A stretch of DNA of 64,000 nucleotides from positions 1 to 64,000 of the forward strand of contig CAKQWF010000002.1 in NCBI GenBank assembly GCA_934277985.1, given 5' to 3'. The notes beneath the pieces were generated by a model. The model had not been told where the DNA came from. It saw nothing but the letters and a program-made list of their open reading frames with translations, and searched no databases. A program made the translations under genes and the position numbers. Numbering within the stretch: position 1 is the first letter of the stretch; each line of letters opens with the position of its first letter. The stretch is from an uncultured Oxalobacter sp. (GTDB lineage Bacteria > Pseudomonadota > Gammaproteobacteria > Burkholderiales > Burkholderiaceae_D). Positions 36,512 to 47,106 of the stretch are shown piece after piece.

Positions 36512-39500
36512 ATGCAGAATCCCCTGAAAAAAGTGAATCTGGCCCATTATTGGCGAAAAGCGTTTGTCAAATGGGGGGTTGCGATTATTGCGTTGCTGAT
36601 CGTCGTTTATGGCGTGGTCGGTTTTTTCGTCGTGCCTGGCATATTGCGTGACAAGGCTCAAGCATTTGTATACGAAAAGTTCGAACGAACGCTGGCGATG
36701 TCGGATGTGTCGTTCAATCCATTTACCCTGACGGCAGAAATCGACGGCATGCGACTGTCGGAACACGGGCGTGACGATCCTTTCCTGACGTTCGATCATT
36801 TGACACTCAATGTATCGGCGCAGTCGATTTTCCGGATGGCGCCTGTCATCGAGGAAATCAGGCTGGTCAATCCTGTGGTACGTCTCGTCCGGACGGACAG
36901 CCATCATTACAATATCGATGACTTCGTGGCTTTCGCCATGGAGCCGAAAGAAGACGATTCGCCGGCACGTTTTTCCATCAACAATATCCAGATCGAAAAT
37001 GCGACGATCGAATTCGACGATCAGTCGAAAAAGAAACGGCATGTGCTAAACGAACTGAATGTAACCGTTCCTTTTGTCTCATCCATTCCGTCGCAGGTCG
37101 ATATTTTCGTCGATTTGGCGGTCAGCGGAAAATTCAATAACGAAAATATCGCGCTGACCGGCAAGGCACGTCCCTTTTTCAGGGAAAAGGACGGGATGTT
37201 TACGGTCAATCTGGACCGGATCGATTTACCCGTTTATGTGGACTATTTGCCGTTTACCCCGAAATTCGCGCTGAAAGACGGAAAAGTTTCCATTCATATG
37301 AATGTCGGTTTCGGGCAAGCGGAAAGTGGCAAGCCCGGCCTGACGATGGCGGGCAATGTGCTGCTCGAGTCGCTGGTGCTGGACGGGGCAGACGGCCATC
37401 CGGTCGCCAGAATTCCTTCTCTCGGCGTTGATCTGGCTCAAATCGATATTTTGTCGGGCAATATCGGTATTGACCGTATCGAACTCAAATCGCCTGAACT
37501 GTATCTGGACAGAAATCGTGCCGGCGTATGGAATGTTTTGCAGCTGGCCGATTTCCCGCAGGATAAAAAGACGGACAAAGCGGTGAGTGCCGGTGAAGAC
37601 AATGCAGACAAGACCGGTATTCCCTGGCATGTCACCCTGAAACAATTTGTTGTTAGGGATGGTATGTTCCGTATCAATGACCAGATACATGTCGTACCGG
37701 CGAATTTCTCGGTCGACCATTTCGGCCTGAATGTCGAAGGTGTCGTACTGGATGTTCCGGGACGTCATGTGATGGTGGAAAAAGTCGCATCAGAAGGGAC
37801 GGATATCCGTTTCTTGCACGGAAAACTGAAATGGCAGCAGCAAGCACGTACACCAGCAAAGGCGCTTCGCCAGGCAGCCAGTGAAGCGGGTGAAAAAACG
37901 GGTTTCGGTTTTCAGGTCAATCGTGCGGAAATCAGGGACTGGTCCATTCATTTCGAGAACCGTGATGCCGGCATGAAGGTCGTCACCGATGTCGATGGAC
38001 TCACGGTCATCGTTGACAATCTGTCCAGCGAGCAGGACAGGACGGTACAAGTGGCACTGGATGCAAAAGTCAACCAGCGTGGGACATTATCGCTTGCCGG
38101 AAACCTGAATCTGTCGCCGCTGAAAGGAGATATCGACCTGGACTTCCGGAATGTAGATGTCCGTTTCGTACAGCCTTATATTGAGGATTTCGTCAATTTG
38201 TCGGTCAGACAGGCGGATTTGACCCTTCAGGGCAAATTGCAGCTTACGCAGACGAAAAACCAGAACTTGCAGGCACGTTTTACCGGCAATGCCGGTATCG
38301 GTAGGCTGGTGACGGTCGATCAGTTGAGCAAACAGCCCTTTGTCAGCTGGAATGATTTGTCCCTTAAAGGTATCCGGTTTGATCTCAAGCCATTGTCGGT
38401 CGTTGTCGATCAGGTCAGACTGAACAACCTGGCTGCGCGCGTGATCCTCGGTTCCAACGGTCGTCTGAACCTTCAGGACATTATGAGAAGCGAGACGGGA
38501 GGCAGAAAAAGTCTGACTGATGCAGAGGAAAAAGGCATAGCGACGACAGCGCAGGCAGCATCAGCCGACACAAATGCGGAGACTGCACGGAAAAAACGGC
38601 CGGATTATTCTGTCAGAATCGGAAAATGGTTGATAAACAACGGAAAAATCCGTTTCTCGGATAATTTCATCCGCCCGAGATATACGGCAAACCTGGTCAA
38701 TTTGCAGGGGTCGGTTTCAGGGCTCTCGACGGCCGTGAACAGACAGGCTGCCGTCAATATTCGTGGACGTGTCAACGGCGCGCCGCTGGTGATCGCAGGA
38801 TCGTTCAATCCGTTCGGCAGTCTGGCGCTCGACATCAAGGCAAAAGTCAAGGGAATGGAACTGGCACAGTTCAGTGCCTATTCCGGAAAATATATCGGGT
38901 ACGGTATCGAAAAAGGCAAGTTGTCTTTCGATGTTGCTTACAAGGTGGAAAACGATCAGCTTTCCGCAGAAAATTCTTTGATTCTCGATCAGCTGACGCT
39001 GGGCGAGAAGGTGGAAAGCGAGTCTGCTGTCAATTTGCCGGTCAGTCTGGCGTTGTCGTTGTTGAAAGACAGAAATGGTGTGATCGATATCAATTTGCCG
39101 ATCGGTGGTTCGCTCAATGATCCGGAATTTTCAGTCGGTGGAATCGTTTTGCGTGTTATCGTCAATCTGATCCAGAAAACGGTGACTGCGCCGTTTTCAC
39201 TGCTTGCTTCGTTGATCGGCGATTCCGAAGAACTTTCGTGGTTGCCGTTTGATCCGGGAAGCTATGCTATTTCTGCCGATGGTGAAAAGAAACTCGGTTT
39301 ACTCGCCAGAGCACAGGAAGAACGTCCCGGACTGAGTCTGGAAATCGCGGGAAGATACGATCCCGCTATCGACAGCGAAGGACTGGGCAAAATGACGATC
39401 CTGCGCAAGATCAAGACCGAAAAGGCGCGCAAAATGGGACAGACGGTCGCCGTGAAAGATATCGTTCTCAGCGAAAAGGAATATGCCGATGGTGTGAAAC

Positions 39501-39775
39501 GGCTGTATGGTGATGAGGATTTCGACAAGCCGAGGAACTGGATCGGGTTCAGCAAGTCGCTGCCCCTGCCGGAAATGGAAAAACTGTTGTCGCGGCATTA
39601 TGCGGGCAAAAAAGACGACATGATCCGTTTGGCGGACAGACGGGCACAGGCTGTGAAAAACTGGCTGGTGGAACAGGGCAAGGTTCCTGAAGAAAGACTT
39701 TTCGTGATGGCAAGCAAGGCACGGGAGAGTGCCGGGGATGAATCGGGCAATCGGGTGGATTTCTCCCTGAAGTGA
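36512..39775 (+). CDS. Giant DUF748 (AsmA-like) envelope protein, copy 1
   Basis: A protein of about 1087 residues. One N-terminal membrane anchor (WGVAIIALLIVVYGVVGFFV, residues about 20-40) is followed by a long beta-rich periplasmic region of the DUF748/AsmA-like type, starting with the AsmA-like FERTLAMSDVSFNPFTLTAE. AsmA-like proteins are thought to form lipid-carrying grooves between inner and outer membrane. The C-terminal roughly 180 residues contain an OmpA-like half motif (FDPGSYAISADGEKKLGLLA), an insertion, and a second half (RRAQAVKNWLVEQGKVPEER). AAGGAG fixes ATG 36512. The paralogue follows after 43 bp. Confidence 0.87.
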   Translation: MQNPLKKVNLAHYWRKAFVKWGVAIIALLIVVYGVVGFFVVPGILRDKAQAFVYEKFERTLAMSDVSFNPFTLTAEIDGMRLSEHGRDDPFLTFDHLTLNVSAQSIFRMAPVIEEIRLVNPVVRLVRTDSHHYNIDDFVAFAMEPKEDDSPARFSINNIQIENATIEFDDQSKKKRHVLNELNVTVPFVSSIPSQVDIFVDLAVSGKFNNENIALTGKARPFFREKDGMFTVNLDRIDLPVYVDYLPFTPKFALKDGKVSIHMNVGFGQAESGKPGLTMAGNVLLESLVLDGADGHPVARIPSLGVDLAQIDILSGNIGIDRIELKSPELYLDRNRAGVWNVLQLADFPQDKKTDKAVSAGEDNADKTGIPWHVTLKQFVVRDGMFRINDQIHVVPANFSVDHFGLNVEGVVLDVPGRHVMVEKVASEGTDIRFLHGKLKWQQQARTPAKALRQAASEAGEKTGFGFQVNRAEIRDWSIHFENRDAGMKVVTDVDGLTVIVDNLSSEQDRTVQVALDAKVNQRGTLSLAGNLNLSPLKGDIDLDFRNVDVRFVQPYIEDFVNLSVRQADLTLQGKLQLTQTKNQNLQARFTGNAGIGRLVTVDQLSKQPFVSWNDLSLKGIRFDLKPLSVVVDQVRLNNLAARVILGSNGRLNLQDIMRSETGGRKSLTDAEEKGIATTAQAASADTNAETARKKRPDYSVRIGKWLINNGKIRFSDNFIRPRYTANLVNLQGSVSGLSTAVNRQAAVNIRGRVNGAPLVIAGSFNPFGSLALDIKAKVKGMELAQFSAYSGKYIGYGIEKGKLSFDVAYKVENDQLSAENSLILDQLTLGEKVESESAVNLPVSLALSLLKDRNGVIDINLPIGGSLNDPEFSVGGIVLRVIVNLIQKTVTAPFSLLASLIGDSEELSWLPFDPGSYAISADGEKKLGLLARAQEERPGLSLEIAGRYDPAIDSEGLGKMTILRKIKTEKARKMGQTVAVKDIVLSEKEYADGVKRLYGDEDFDKPRNWIGFSKSLPLPEMEKLLSRHYAGKKDDMIRLADRRAQAVKNWLVEQGKVPEERLFVMASKARESAGDESGNRVDFSLK

Positions 39776-39818
39776 CAGTGGCATTCTGGCGGAAACACAA
39801 TAACGGGTGGCGGAACCG

Positions 39819-42800
39819 ATGACTGAACAAAAAACAAATGCAGACAAGACCGGAAAGCGTGTCTGGCCAAAGCGCATACTGATCGGCTTTTTGTCGGTTC
39901 TGGTATTGCTGGTGGTGGTCGTGGGTGCCGGTATCGTGTTTCTTCCGGATATCGTCCAGTCCAAAGCACGCGATTTCATGGCCGAGAAGTTCGATCGAAA
40001 ACTGGTGATCGGCGACATGAGCATGAATGTGTTCAGCCTGAAGATGGAAATGAAAGATGTCAGTTTGTCCGAACCTGGCAGCGACAGGACATTTGCGTCA
40101 TTCGATTATTTGCTCGTCGAACTTTCGCCCGAAACGTTGACTTCATTCAAACCGGTGGTCAGACAGATCCGCCTGACGAAACCGGAGGTTCATATCGTTC
40201 GCGATCGTGATCGTGTTTTCAATATTGCCGATATGGTGGGCTATTTCTCGCAGAAGGATGAAAAAGATACCGGAAAAACGCTGTTTTCCATCAACAATAT
40301 CCAGGTCGAGAACGGGACGATTCGCGCCGATGACGAAGTGCGGAACAAGCATTTGCTGGTCAATGACATGAATATCAGTTTGCCGTTCATCGCCAATATG
40401 CCGTCAGATGTCGATATATTCGTCAATTTTGCAGTCAGTGCACGTATCAACAAAGACAAAATCGAGCTGATCGGCAAGTCGAAACCGTCTCGTGATCGCA
40501 AAGGTGGCAGGATCGGTCTCAAACTGGAACGGTTCGATTTGCCGACTTATCTCGGGTATTTACCGTTCGATCCGGGATTCAAACTCAAAAGCGGCAAGTT
40601 TTCAGCCGATCTGGATATTGTGTTCGCCAAAAGGGAAGGAGATAAGCGTCCGGTTTATGTCGAAGGAAATGTGACGCTGGATTCCGTGTGGCTGACCGAA
40701 CCGGATGGCGCAGATATACTTCGTTTTTCGGAACTGAAAGTCGATATTGCCAAAAGCGATATTGTGTCCAGACAGATCGCGATAGATCGTATCGGCCTGA
40801 AAAATCCCGGTGTTGTCCTGGATCGCAATGCAGCAGGCCAGTGGAATGTTTTGCGCTTGCTTAGCGGTTTGCCGGGGAAAAAAGCATCACAAACCGGCGA
40901 GGCAGACAAGGCTGGTCAGGTTTCGGCAAAACGTCCACTTTCCGTAGATGTCGGCGAACTGGTCATTAATGGCGGGAAAGTCAAGCTGACCGACCGTATA
41001 TCGGGTATTCAGCTCGACAGCGGCAATATGTCGACGAAGCTTGGCGTGCATCTGGATGTGATACCAGATGAAATGCCGAGGCTTGTCGTCGGTGGCCATG
41101 TGACGTTGAAGGGAACGGGCCTTTCCGGACTGAAAAACCGTACATCCATATTCCGGTTGTCGGAATTGAAAATGGATGTCGGGAGAAGCGATATATTGTC
41201 GGGCAAGATCGGAATAGAAAATATTGGCCTGAAAAACCCGCAGGTTTTTCTGGCGCGTGATCGTGCCGGCCAGTGGAATATCGGTTCGCTGCTGAATGCA
41301 GGGAAAGGATCTTCGCAAGGATCGGATGCATCGGGCAGTCATTCGACAACCAATGGTATGCCGCTGATGGTAACGCTGGGATCGTTGACGGTCAGCGGCG
41401 GACAGTTGCAGTTTACGGATCGAGCCTATGCGAAACCGGTCAGTATAACAGCCGGCGGTTTTGGGCTGAATGTCGAGAAACTGTCGCTGGATATGAACAG
41501 CCGTTACCTGTCTGCGGACAAAGTCGTTTCTTCAGGCACACAAGTGCAGATGATCCACGATTTGCCTGAACTGATCGCCAGCTTGCAGGATAGTGACAAG
41601 GCAAAAGCGACTGAAAAAGTGGTGGATGCGGCATCAAGGCATACCGGTTTCCGTTTTATGGTGAAACAGGCGGGTATCAAGGGATGGTCGTTGCATTTCG
41701 AGAATCGGCATGAACGACAGCCAGTCGTGACGGATATCAGACAACTGGATGTGATGCTGGAAAATTTGACAGAGGCCATGGATAAACCGGTTCCGTTACG
41801 CTTGCAGGCCAAAGTCAATGATCGGGGATCGGTTGCAGTAAAAGGGAAAGTGACGGTATCGCCCCTGAAAGCCAAACTGGATGTAGTAGATGTCAGGGAT
41901 GTGGATATCCGTTTTGTGCAGCCATATATCAACGATTATGTGAACCTGAAGTTGCGGCAGGCGGATTTGTCGGTTAAAGGAAAACTGCAAGCCCATCAGA
42001 ACAAGGCAGGCGTTCTCCAGGGACAGTTCAAGGGCGGGGTGTCATTAGACAGACTGGCTGCGGTTGACCAGTTGACTGGACAACCGTTCGTCAGCTGGAA
42101 AGAGCTGGCTTTCGAAGGGGTTACGGTGGATCTGTCTCCGCTTGCCATTATCGTGGACAAGGCAAAGATGAGCGATATGTCCGCAAGGATTATCCTGTCC
42201 TCTGCAGGACGGCTGAATCTGCAGGATATTCTTCGCAGCAAGGCAGGTGGGCAAAAGAGTCTGACCGATACCGAGGGAATACAAAAAAACCGTGGACATG
42301 CCACAACGGCGAAGTCCACCGGTAAAAAACGGAAACAGCATCGTTCGATTGCATCGGATAAACCGCCGTTTTCTGTCGTCATCAAACGCTGGCTCCTTCG
42401 TAACGGAAGTGTTCGTTTTACCGACAATTTCATCAAGCCGCGTTATACCGCCAATCTTCTCAATTTGCGAGGCGGTATGCGGAATATTTCGAGCAATCCG
42501 TCCACACAATCTCGAATGTGGCTCAAGGGACAGGTCAATGGCGCGCCGCTGGTGGTTTCCGGTTATATCAATCCGTTGAGCGATTCGCTTTCGCTTAATA
42601 TCAAGGCACAGGTAACGGGCATGGAACTCGCCCAGTTCAGTGCTTATACCGGAAAATATCTGGGTTACGGAATCGAAAAAGGAAAATTGTCATACAAGGC
42701 ATCTTACCGGATCAGCAATGGCAAACTGGCGGCAGAGAACTCGCTGGTTCTCGATCAATTGACGCTGGGAGAAAAGGTCAAGAGCGACGAAGCAACCGAT

Positions 42801-43526
42801 TTGTCCATCGAGCTGGCACTGGCATTGCTGAAAGACAGTAATGGAGTAATTGATATCAATGTCCCGATTTCCGGTTCTCTGAGTGATCCGAAGTTTTCGC
42901 TGGGCAGTATTATCGGTACAGTGATCATGAATGCCCTGAAAAAGGTCGTGACGGCACCGTTCTCTTTCCTTGCGTCGCTCAACGAAAAGGAAAAGGAACT
43001 TTCCAGCATGACATTTGCGCCAGGTAGTGCGGAATTGACGGAAAAAGGTGTGCAGCGTCTGGAAAGGATGGCACAGGGACTGGCGAAACGACCGCATATC
43101 AAGCTCGAACTCACGGGACGTTATGATGATGTCGCAGACCGTGCCGGATTGGGTGAAATGGTACTGAACTGGAAGTTGCGTGCACTCAAACGGAAAAAAC
43201 AGTCGATTCCTTCTTTTGAAGAAGTGACGGTGTCGCCTGCCGAATATCCGGCGCTGTTACATGAGGTTTACCGGAACGAATCTTTCGCCAAGCCGGAAAA
43301 TGCGTCCGATGCCGAGATGGAGAAACTGTTGGTACAGCATTACGCCAAACGGGATGACAATCTGGTCTTGCTGGCGAACCGGCGTGCGGAAGCTGTCAAG
43401 AACTGGCTCGTTCTGAAAGGCAAGTTGCCGGATGAGCGGATTTATTTGCTGGCAAGCAAAAAAGGCGAGGCGGAAAAAGACCGGCCGGCCCACAGGGTTG
43501 ACTTCAATTTACGCTGGAAAAATTGA
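39819..43526 (+). CDS. Giant DUF748 (AsmA-like) envelope protein, copy 2, with internal duplication
   Basis: A protein of about 1235 residues, a full-length paralogue of the upstream gene: N-terminal anchor (about 20-45), the same beta-rich body, and the same split OmpA-like end (FAPGSAELTEKGVQRLERMA ... RRAEAVKNWLVLKGKLPDER). It is about 150 residues longer because a module is present twice, starting near 40659 and 41088: SELKVDIAKSDIVSRQIAID with GLKNPGVVLDRNAAGQWNV, then SELKMDVGRSDILSGKIGIE with GLKNPQVFLARDRAGQWNI. Copy 1 has it once. ATG 39819 is preferred to a GTG at 39807. Likely an inter-membrane lipid-handling role. Confidence 0.87.
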   Translation: MTEQKTNADKTGKRVWPKRILIGFLSVLVLLVVVVGAGIVFLPDIVQSKARDFMAEKFDRKLVIGDMSMNVFSLKMEMKDVSLSEPGSDRTFASFDYLLVELSPETLTSFKPVVRQIRLTKPEVHIVRDRDRVFNIADMVGYFSQKDEKDTGKTLFSINNIQVENGTIRADDEVRNKHLLVNDMNISLPFIANMPSDVDIFVNFAVSARINKDKIELIGKSKPSRDRKGGRIGLKLERFDLPTYLGYLPFDPGFKLKSGKFSADLDIVFAKREGDKRPVYVEGNVTLDSVWLTEPDGADILRFSELKVDIAKSDIVSRQIAIDRIGLKNPGVVLDRNAAGQWNVLRLLSGLPGKKASQTGEADKAGQVSAKRPLSVDVGELVINGGKVKLTDRISGIQLDSGNMSTKLGVHLDVIPDEMPRLVVGGHVTLKGTGLSGLKNRTSIFRLSELKMDVGRSDILSGKIGIENIGLKNPQVFLARDRAGQWNIGSLLNAGKGSSQGSDASGSHSTTNGMPLMVTLGSLTVSGGQLQFTDRAYAKPVSITAGGFGLNVEKLSLDMNSRYLSADKVVSSGTQVQMIHDLPELIASLQDSDKAKATEKVVDAASRHTGFRFMVKQAGIKGWSLHFENRHERQPVVTDIRQLDVMLENLTEAMDKPVPLRLQAKVNDRGSVAVKGKVTVSPLKAKLDVVDVRDVDIRFVQPYINDYVNLKLRQADLSVKGKLQAHQNKAGVLQGQFKGGVSLDRLAAVDQLTGQPFVSWKELAFEGVTVDLSPLAIIVDKAKMSDMSARIILSSAGRLNLQDILRSKAGGQKSLTDTEGIQKNRGHATTAKSTGKKRKQHRSIASDKPPFSVVIKRWLLRNGSVRFTDNFIKPRYTANLLNLRGGMRNISSNPSTQSRMWLKGQVNGAPLVVSGYINPLSDSLSLNIKAQVTGMELAQFSAYTGKYLGYGIEKGKLSYKASYRISNGKLAAENSLVLDQLTLGEKVKSDEATDLSIELALALLKDSNGVIDINVPISGSLSDPKFSLGSIIGTVIMNALKKVVTAPFSFLASLNEKEKELSSMTFAPGSAELTEKGVQRLERMAQGLAKRPHIKLELTGRYDDVADRAGLGEMVLNWKLRALKRKKQSIPSFEEVTVSPAEYPALLHEVYRNESFAKPENASDAEMEKLLVQHYAKRDDNLVLLANRRAEAVKNWLVLKGKLPDERIYLLASKKGEAEKDRPAHRVDFNLRWKN

Positions 43527-43531
43527 GCGTT

Positions 43532-44125
43532 TCAGCTGCGAGAGTCGGTAACCGGTCGTCGGGAAAAAGTTTTGCTCAGAAAAGGGGAACCGGCCAGACC
43601 GAATCGCCATGGCGTTTCTTTTGCGCGTGAAATGCCGATACGTGGACCTGAGACGATGGTAAGGTGTCGTGGTGCCGGTTCAAGATGGCAAAAGGCTGAA
43701 TCCAGCGACAGGCCGTTTTCGTTTTTTGTGATGCCGAGTGCCTGACACAACCGTCCGGGGCCTGCGCATAACAGGCGTATATCGGTCATATTGCGTCGCT
43801 TTTGCATGAGCGGAATACCTTCAATGGGTTCGATGGCCCGAATCAGTACCGCAGCGCCATGCCCGGACTGGCGACAAACGAAATTGACACACCAGTGAAT
43901 GCCGTAGGAACGGTAAACGTAAAGGTGTCCCGGCGGGCCGAACATGACGGCGTTGCGCGTCGTCGGACCGCAAAAACTGTGCGATGCCGGATCGTTTTCG
44001 TCATAGGCTTCGGTTTCGACGATAATACCGCCCGTACCCCGATAGGAGAAAAAAGTGCCGATCAACCGTTGCGCCAGCGTTTCAGGCGGCACGGAAAAGT
44101 CGATTCCGCCAAAAACGTGTGTCAT
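43532..44125 (-). CDS. 3-methyladenine DNA glycosylase, AAG/MPG family
   Basis: A 197-residue alkyl-base DNA glycosylase of the mammalian-AAG fold. Motifs are LAQRLIGTFF, GGIIVETEAYDENDPASHSF with the catalytic Glu and DNA-contact residues, RNAVMFGPPGHLYVYRSYGI and CAGPGRLCQALGI. It excises alkylated purines to start base-excision repair. The start is set at MTHVFGG because the frame upstream of it overlaps lpxH and looks non-coding. It follows lpxH on the same strand after 32 bp. A second, structurally unrelated alkyl-base glycosylase lies 3 kb away. Confidence 0.93.
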   Translation of the reverse strand: MTHVFGGIDFSVPPETLAQRLIGTFFSYRGTGGIIVETEAYDENDPASHSFCGPTTRNAVMFGPPGHLYVYRSYGIHWCVNFVCRQSGHGAAVLIRAIEPIEGIPLMQKRRNMTDIRLLCAGPGRLCQALGITKNENGLSLDSAFCHLEPAPRHLTIVSGPRIGISRAKETPWRFGLAGSPFLSKTFSRRPVTDSRS

Positions 44126-44157
44126 GCCAGATCCCGACGGAAATTGGAAAAGTCGGT

Positions 44158-44925
44158 TTAGCAGGAATGCCGGATGAGCGCGCCATCCGGTGTCAGTTCG
44201 ATCCAGTCGCCACGTTTCGGTTCTGCATCCAGATTCCAATCTGACAATACCATCCGGGTACAGTCGATGTTATTCGGGCGGTGAACATGATCACCGGGAT
44301 GATGGGTGTGTCCGTGAATCAGGACGGTCGCGCCGGTTTGTGTGAACAGCGCATCGATGGCGGCAGCATTGACGTCCATCATTTGCATGGATTTTTCACG
44401 GTTGCCCTTCTGGCTATCTTCGCGCATACCGGCGATAAGCGCCTTGCGCTGTGCCAGCGGCATGCCGAGGAACTGTTTTTGCCAGAGCGGATTGCGTACC
44501 ATTGTCCTGAATTGCATGTAGGCCTGGTCGTCGGTGCATTGGGCGTCGCCATGCACCAGCGCGATTTTTTTCCCGGCAAGATCGACGACGGCCGGTTCCG
44601 GCAAGGCTTGCGCACCTGTGGCCTCGAGAAATCGGTTGCCGGTCAGGAAATCACGGTTGCCGCAAATCCAGAAAACAGCCGTACCGCTGTCGGCCAATGA
44701 ACGAAGCGCGCCGACAATGGTTTTCAGATATTCCGAATCCATATCATCATCACCGGCCCAGTATTCGAACAAATCGCCGAGAATATAGAGCCTTTCGGTC
44801 TGTTGTCCCTGCGTTTTCAGAAAATCCAGAAAAGCACGTGTCGTTTCCGGCAAGGCCGGTTGCAAGTGCAGATCGGAAATGAAAATGGCTTTTTGCCGGG
44901 TATTCGTTTGAGCTGGCTGGTTCAT
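44158..44925 (-). CDS. lpxH: UDP-2,3-diacylglucosamine hydrolase
   Basis: A 255-residue calcineurin-like metallophosphoesterase that hydrolyses UDP-2,3-diacylglucosamine to lipid X in lipid A synthesis, at the inner-membrane surface. Metal motifs are FISDLHLQ, LGDLFEYWAGDD, CGNRDFL, LVHGDAQCTDD and HGHTHHPGDH. LpxH rather than LpxI/LpxG is indicated by YWAGDD and the length. The start is placed at MNQPAQT, close after the ppiB stop (26 bp); the frame continues upstream only as an overlap with ppiB. ppiB-lpxH is a frequent pairing. Confidence 0.94.
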   Translation of the reverse strand: MNQPAQTNTRQKAIFISDLHLQPALPETTRAFLDFLKTQGQQTERLYILGDLFEYWAGDDDMDSEYLKTIVGALRSLADSGTAVFWICGNRDFLTGNRFLEATGAQALPEPAVVDLAGKKIALVHGDAQCTDDQAYMQFRTMVRNPLWQKQFLGMPLAQRKALIAGMREDSQKGNREKSMQMMDVNAAAIDALFTQTGATVLIHGHTHHPGDHVHRPNNIDCTRMVLSDWNLDAEPKRGDWIELTPDGALIRHSC

Positions 44926-44951
44926 GGATGGATCCGGAATGGTTGAATAGG

Positions 44952-45440
44952 TCAGAGTTCTTCGGCTTTCTCGATGATGACGTCTTCCAGCGGTACATCG
45001 GCATGCATGCCGGCCCGACCGGTTGCCACTCTTCTGATATGATCCACGACGTCTTTTCCGTCCGTTACCTTGCCGAATACGCAATATCCCCAACCATCTT
45101 GTCCGGGATAGTCCAGAAAGTCATTGTTGTTGACGTTGATGAAAAATTGCGCGGTCGCGGAATGCGGATCGGGTGTTCTGGCCATTGCGATGGAATATGT
45201 TTCGTTGGACAGTCCATTGTTGGCTTCGTTTTCGATCGGCGGGTTGGTTTTTTTCTGTTTCATGCCGGGTTCGAAGCCACCGCCCTGAATCATGAAGCCG
45301 TCGATGACCCGATGGAAAATGGTGTTGTTGTAAAAACCGGAGCGGACATAAGACAGGAAGTTGTCGACGGTTTTCGGTGCGTTGGCCGCGTCCAGTTCAA
45401 TCTTGATCGTGCCGAAATTGGTATGCAATGCGACGGTCAT
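44952..45440 (-). CDS. ppiB: Cytoplasmic peptidyl-prolyl cis-trans isomerase (cyclophilin B)
   Basis: A 162-residue single-domain cyclophilin without signal peptide. Family residues are visible in [18 protein letters not shown], the [18 protein letters not shown] block (Gln and Phe of the active site) and [16 protein letters not shown]. It speeds proline isomerisation in protein folding. AAAGGAA before ATG 45440 sets the start; the frame continues upstream without similarity. It is divergent from cysS across 277 bp and probably drives lpxH and the AAG glycosylase. Confidence 0.96.
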   Translation of the reverse strand: MTVALHTNFGTIKIELDAANAPKTVDNFLSYVRSGFYNNTIFHRVIDGFMIQGGGFEPGMKQKKTNPPIENEANNGLSNETYSIAMARTPDPHSATAQFFINVNNNDFLDYPGQDGWGYCVFGKVTDGKDVVDHIRRVATGRAGMHADVPLEDVIIEKAEEL

Positions 45441-45717
45441 ATTTTTCCTTTGATAGGTTAGAAAGAATCGGTATGCCAGTTGGCCCGTTCGGGCAACGGC
45501 GCCACCCCGATAGCGGCAAGTGGCGAAAAAAAGCACGGTGCACTTTTCCATACGGGAAAACATTCTAGCAAACTCTGGATGGACGGGGGATATTGCTGTG
45601 GATTCAAATGCCGGTGTTTTGACGCAGTTTATTGTTTTTCTTGTGCCGGACAGACATGTCAAAATGGCGGTTACACAGTAAAATAACTGTTTATTTGTTT
45701 TCATTTCAAAGTCGAAG

Positions 45718-47106
45718 ATGGACGAACTCCAGATATACAACAGCCTGACGCGCAGCAAGCAGGTATTCATTCCCATCGAACCGGGCAAGGTACGTATGTA
45801 TGTATGCGGTATGACGATTTATGATTATTGTCATATCGGGCATGCCCGCATGATGATGTCATTCGATATCGTGTACCGCTGGCTGAAGGCGCTGGGTTAT
45901 GAGGTGACCTATGTTCGCAACATTACCGATATCGATGACAAGATCATCCGGCGAGCCGGTGAAAACGGCGAAACCATATCGAGTCTGACGGCACGGTTTA
46001 CACAGTACATGCACGAAGATACGCAGGCCCTGGGCATATTGCCGCCGGATCATGAACCGCGTGCCACCGAGTATGTTCAGGAAATGCTGGAGCTGATCGG
46101 CAAGCTGGAACAAAACGGGCTGGCGTACCAGTCCGATGACGGGGATGTGAACTATTCCGTCCGCGATTTCGAGGGATACGGAAAACTTTCCGGCAAGTCG
46201 CTGGACGATTTGCGCGCCGGCGAACGGGTCGATATCAATACGGGCAAACGCGATCCGCTGGACTTCGTGTTGTGGAAGTCGGCCAAACCCGAAGAACCCG
46301 AAGAAGCCAAATGGCCTTCCAAATGGGGTGTCGGTCGTCCGGGCTGGCATATCGAGTGTTCGGCCATGTCCAGCAAATTGCTGGGAGACCATTTCGATAT
46401 CCATGGCGGAGGTGCCGATTTGCAGTTCCCGCATCACGAAAACGAAATTGCCCAGTCGGAAGGTGCAAGCCATCATCCCTTCGTCAATTACTGGATGCAT
46501 AATGGTTTTGTGCGTGTGGATAACGAAAAGATGTCGAAGTCGCTCGGCAATTTCTTTACGATCCGTGACGTATTGCAGACCTATGATGCCGAAGTCCTGC
46601 GTTTCTTCATCGTCCGTTCACATTACCGCAGCCCATTGAATTATTCGGACGCACATCTCAATGACGCACGTTCGGCGCTGACGCGCCTTTATACGGCATT
46701 GAAAGATGTGGACGTGCAGGAAGGGCCGGTCAATTGGGAAGAAGCGCATGCCGTACGTTTTGCCAAAGCCATGAACGATGATTTCAATACGCCGGAAGCC
46801 GTGGCGGTATTGTTCGATCTGGCCAATGAAGTGAACAGGACACATTCGCCGGAAATGGCACGTCAGCTCAAGGCGCTCGGGGGCGTGCTCGGACTGCTGG
46901 AACGCGATCCGCGCCAGTTTCTCAAAGGAGACGGCAGTATCGATGCTGGCGAGGAACAGTGGATCGAACAGCAGATTCAGGCACGGCTTGAAGCACGGAA
47001 AGCAAAAGATTTCGCGACTGCCGACAGGATTCGTGGCGAATTGCTCGAAAAAGGTATCGTGCTGGAAGATCGTCCAGGCGGCAAGACGGAGTGGCGGCGT
47101 CAGTGA
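45718..47106 (+). CDS. cysS: Cysteinyl-tRNA synthetase
   Basis: A 462-residue class I aminoacyl-tRNA synthetase that charges tRNA-Cys. It has the zinc-site Cys in [18 protein letters not shown], which also contains the HIGH motif, the conserved WHIECSAMS and [15 protein letters not shown], and KMSKS in [13 protein letters not shown]. The C-terminal anticodon domain is present. First gene of a plus-strand run with alkA, accA, tilS and lysC, typical of the order. Confidence 0.98.
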   Translation: MDELQIYNSLTRSKQVFIPIEPGKVRMYVCGMTIYDYCHIGHARMMMSFDIVYRWLKALGYEVTYVRNITDIDDKIIRRAGENGETISSLTARFTQYMHEDTQALGILPPDHEPRATEYVQEMLELIGKLEQNGLAYQSDDGDVNYSVRDFEGYGKLSGKSLDDLRAGERVDINTGKRDPLDFVLWKSAKPEEPEEAKWPSKWGVGRPGWHIECSAMSSKLLGDHFDIHGGGADLQFPHHENEIAQSEGASHHPFVNYWMHNGFVRVDNEKMSKSLGNFFTIRDVLQTYDAEVLRFFIVRSHYRSPLNYSDAHLNDARSALTRLYTALKDVDVQEGPVNWEEAHAVRFAKAMNDDFNTPEAVAVLFDLANEVNRTHSPEMARQLKALGGVLGLLERDPRQFLKGDGSIDAGEEQWIEQQIQARLEARKAKDFATADRIRGELLEKGIVLEDRPGGKTEWRRQ

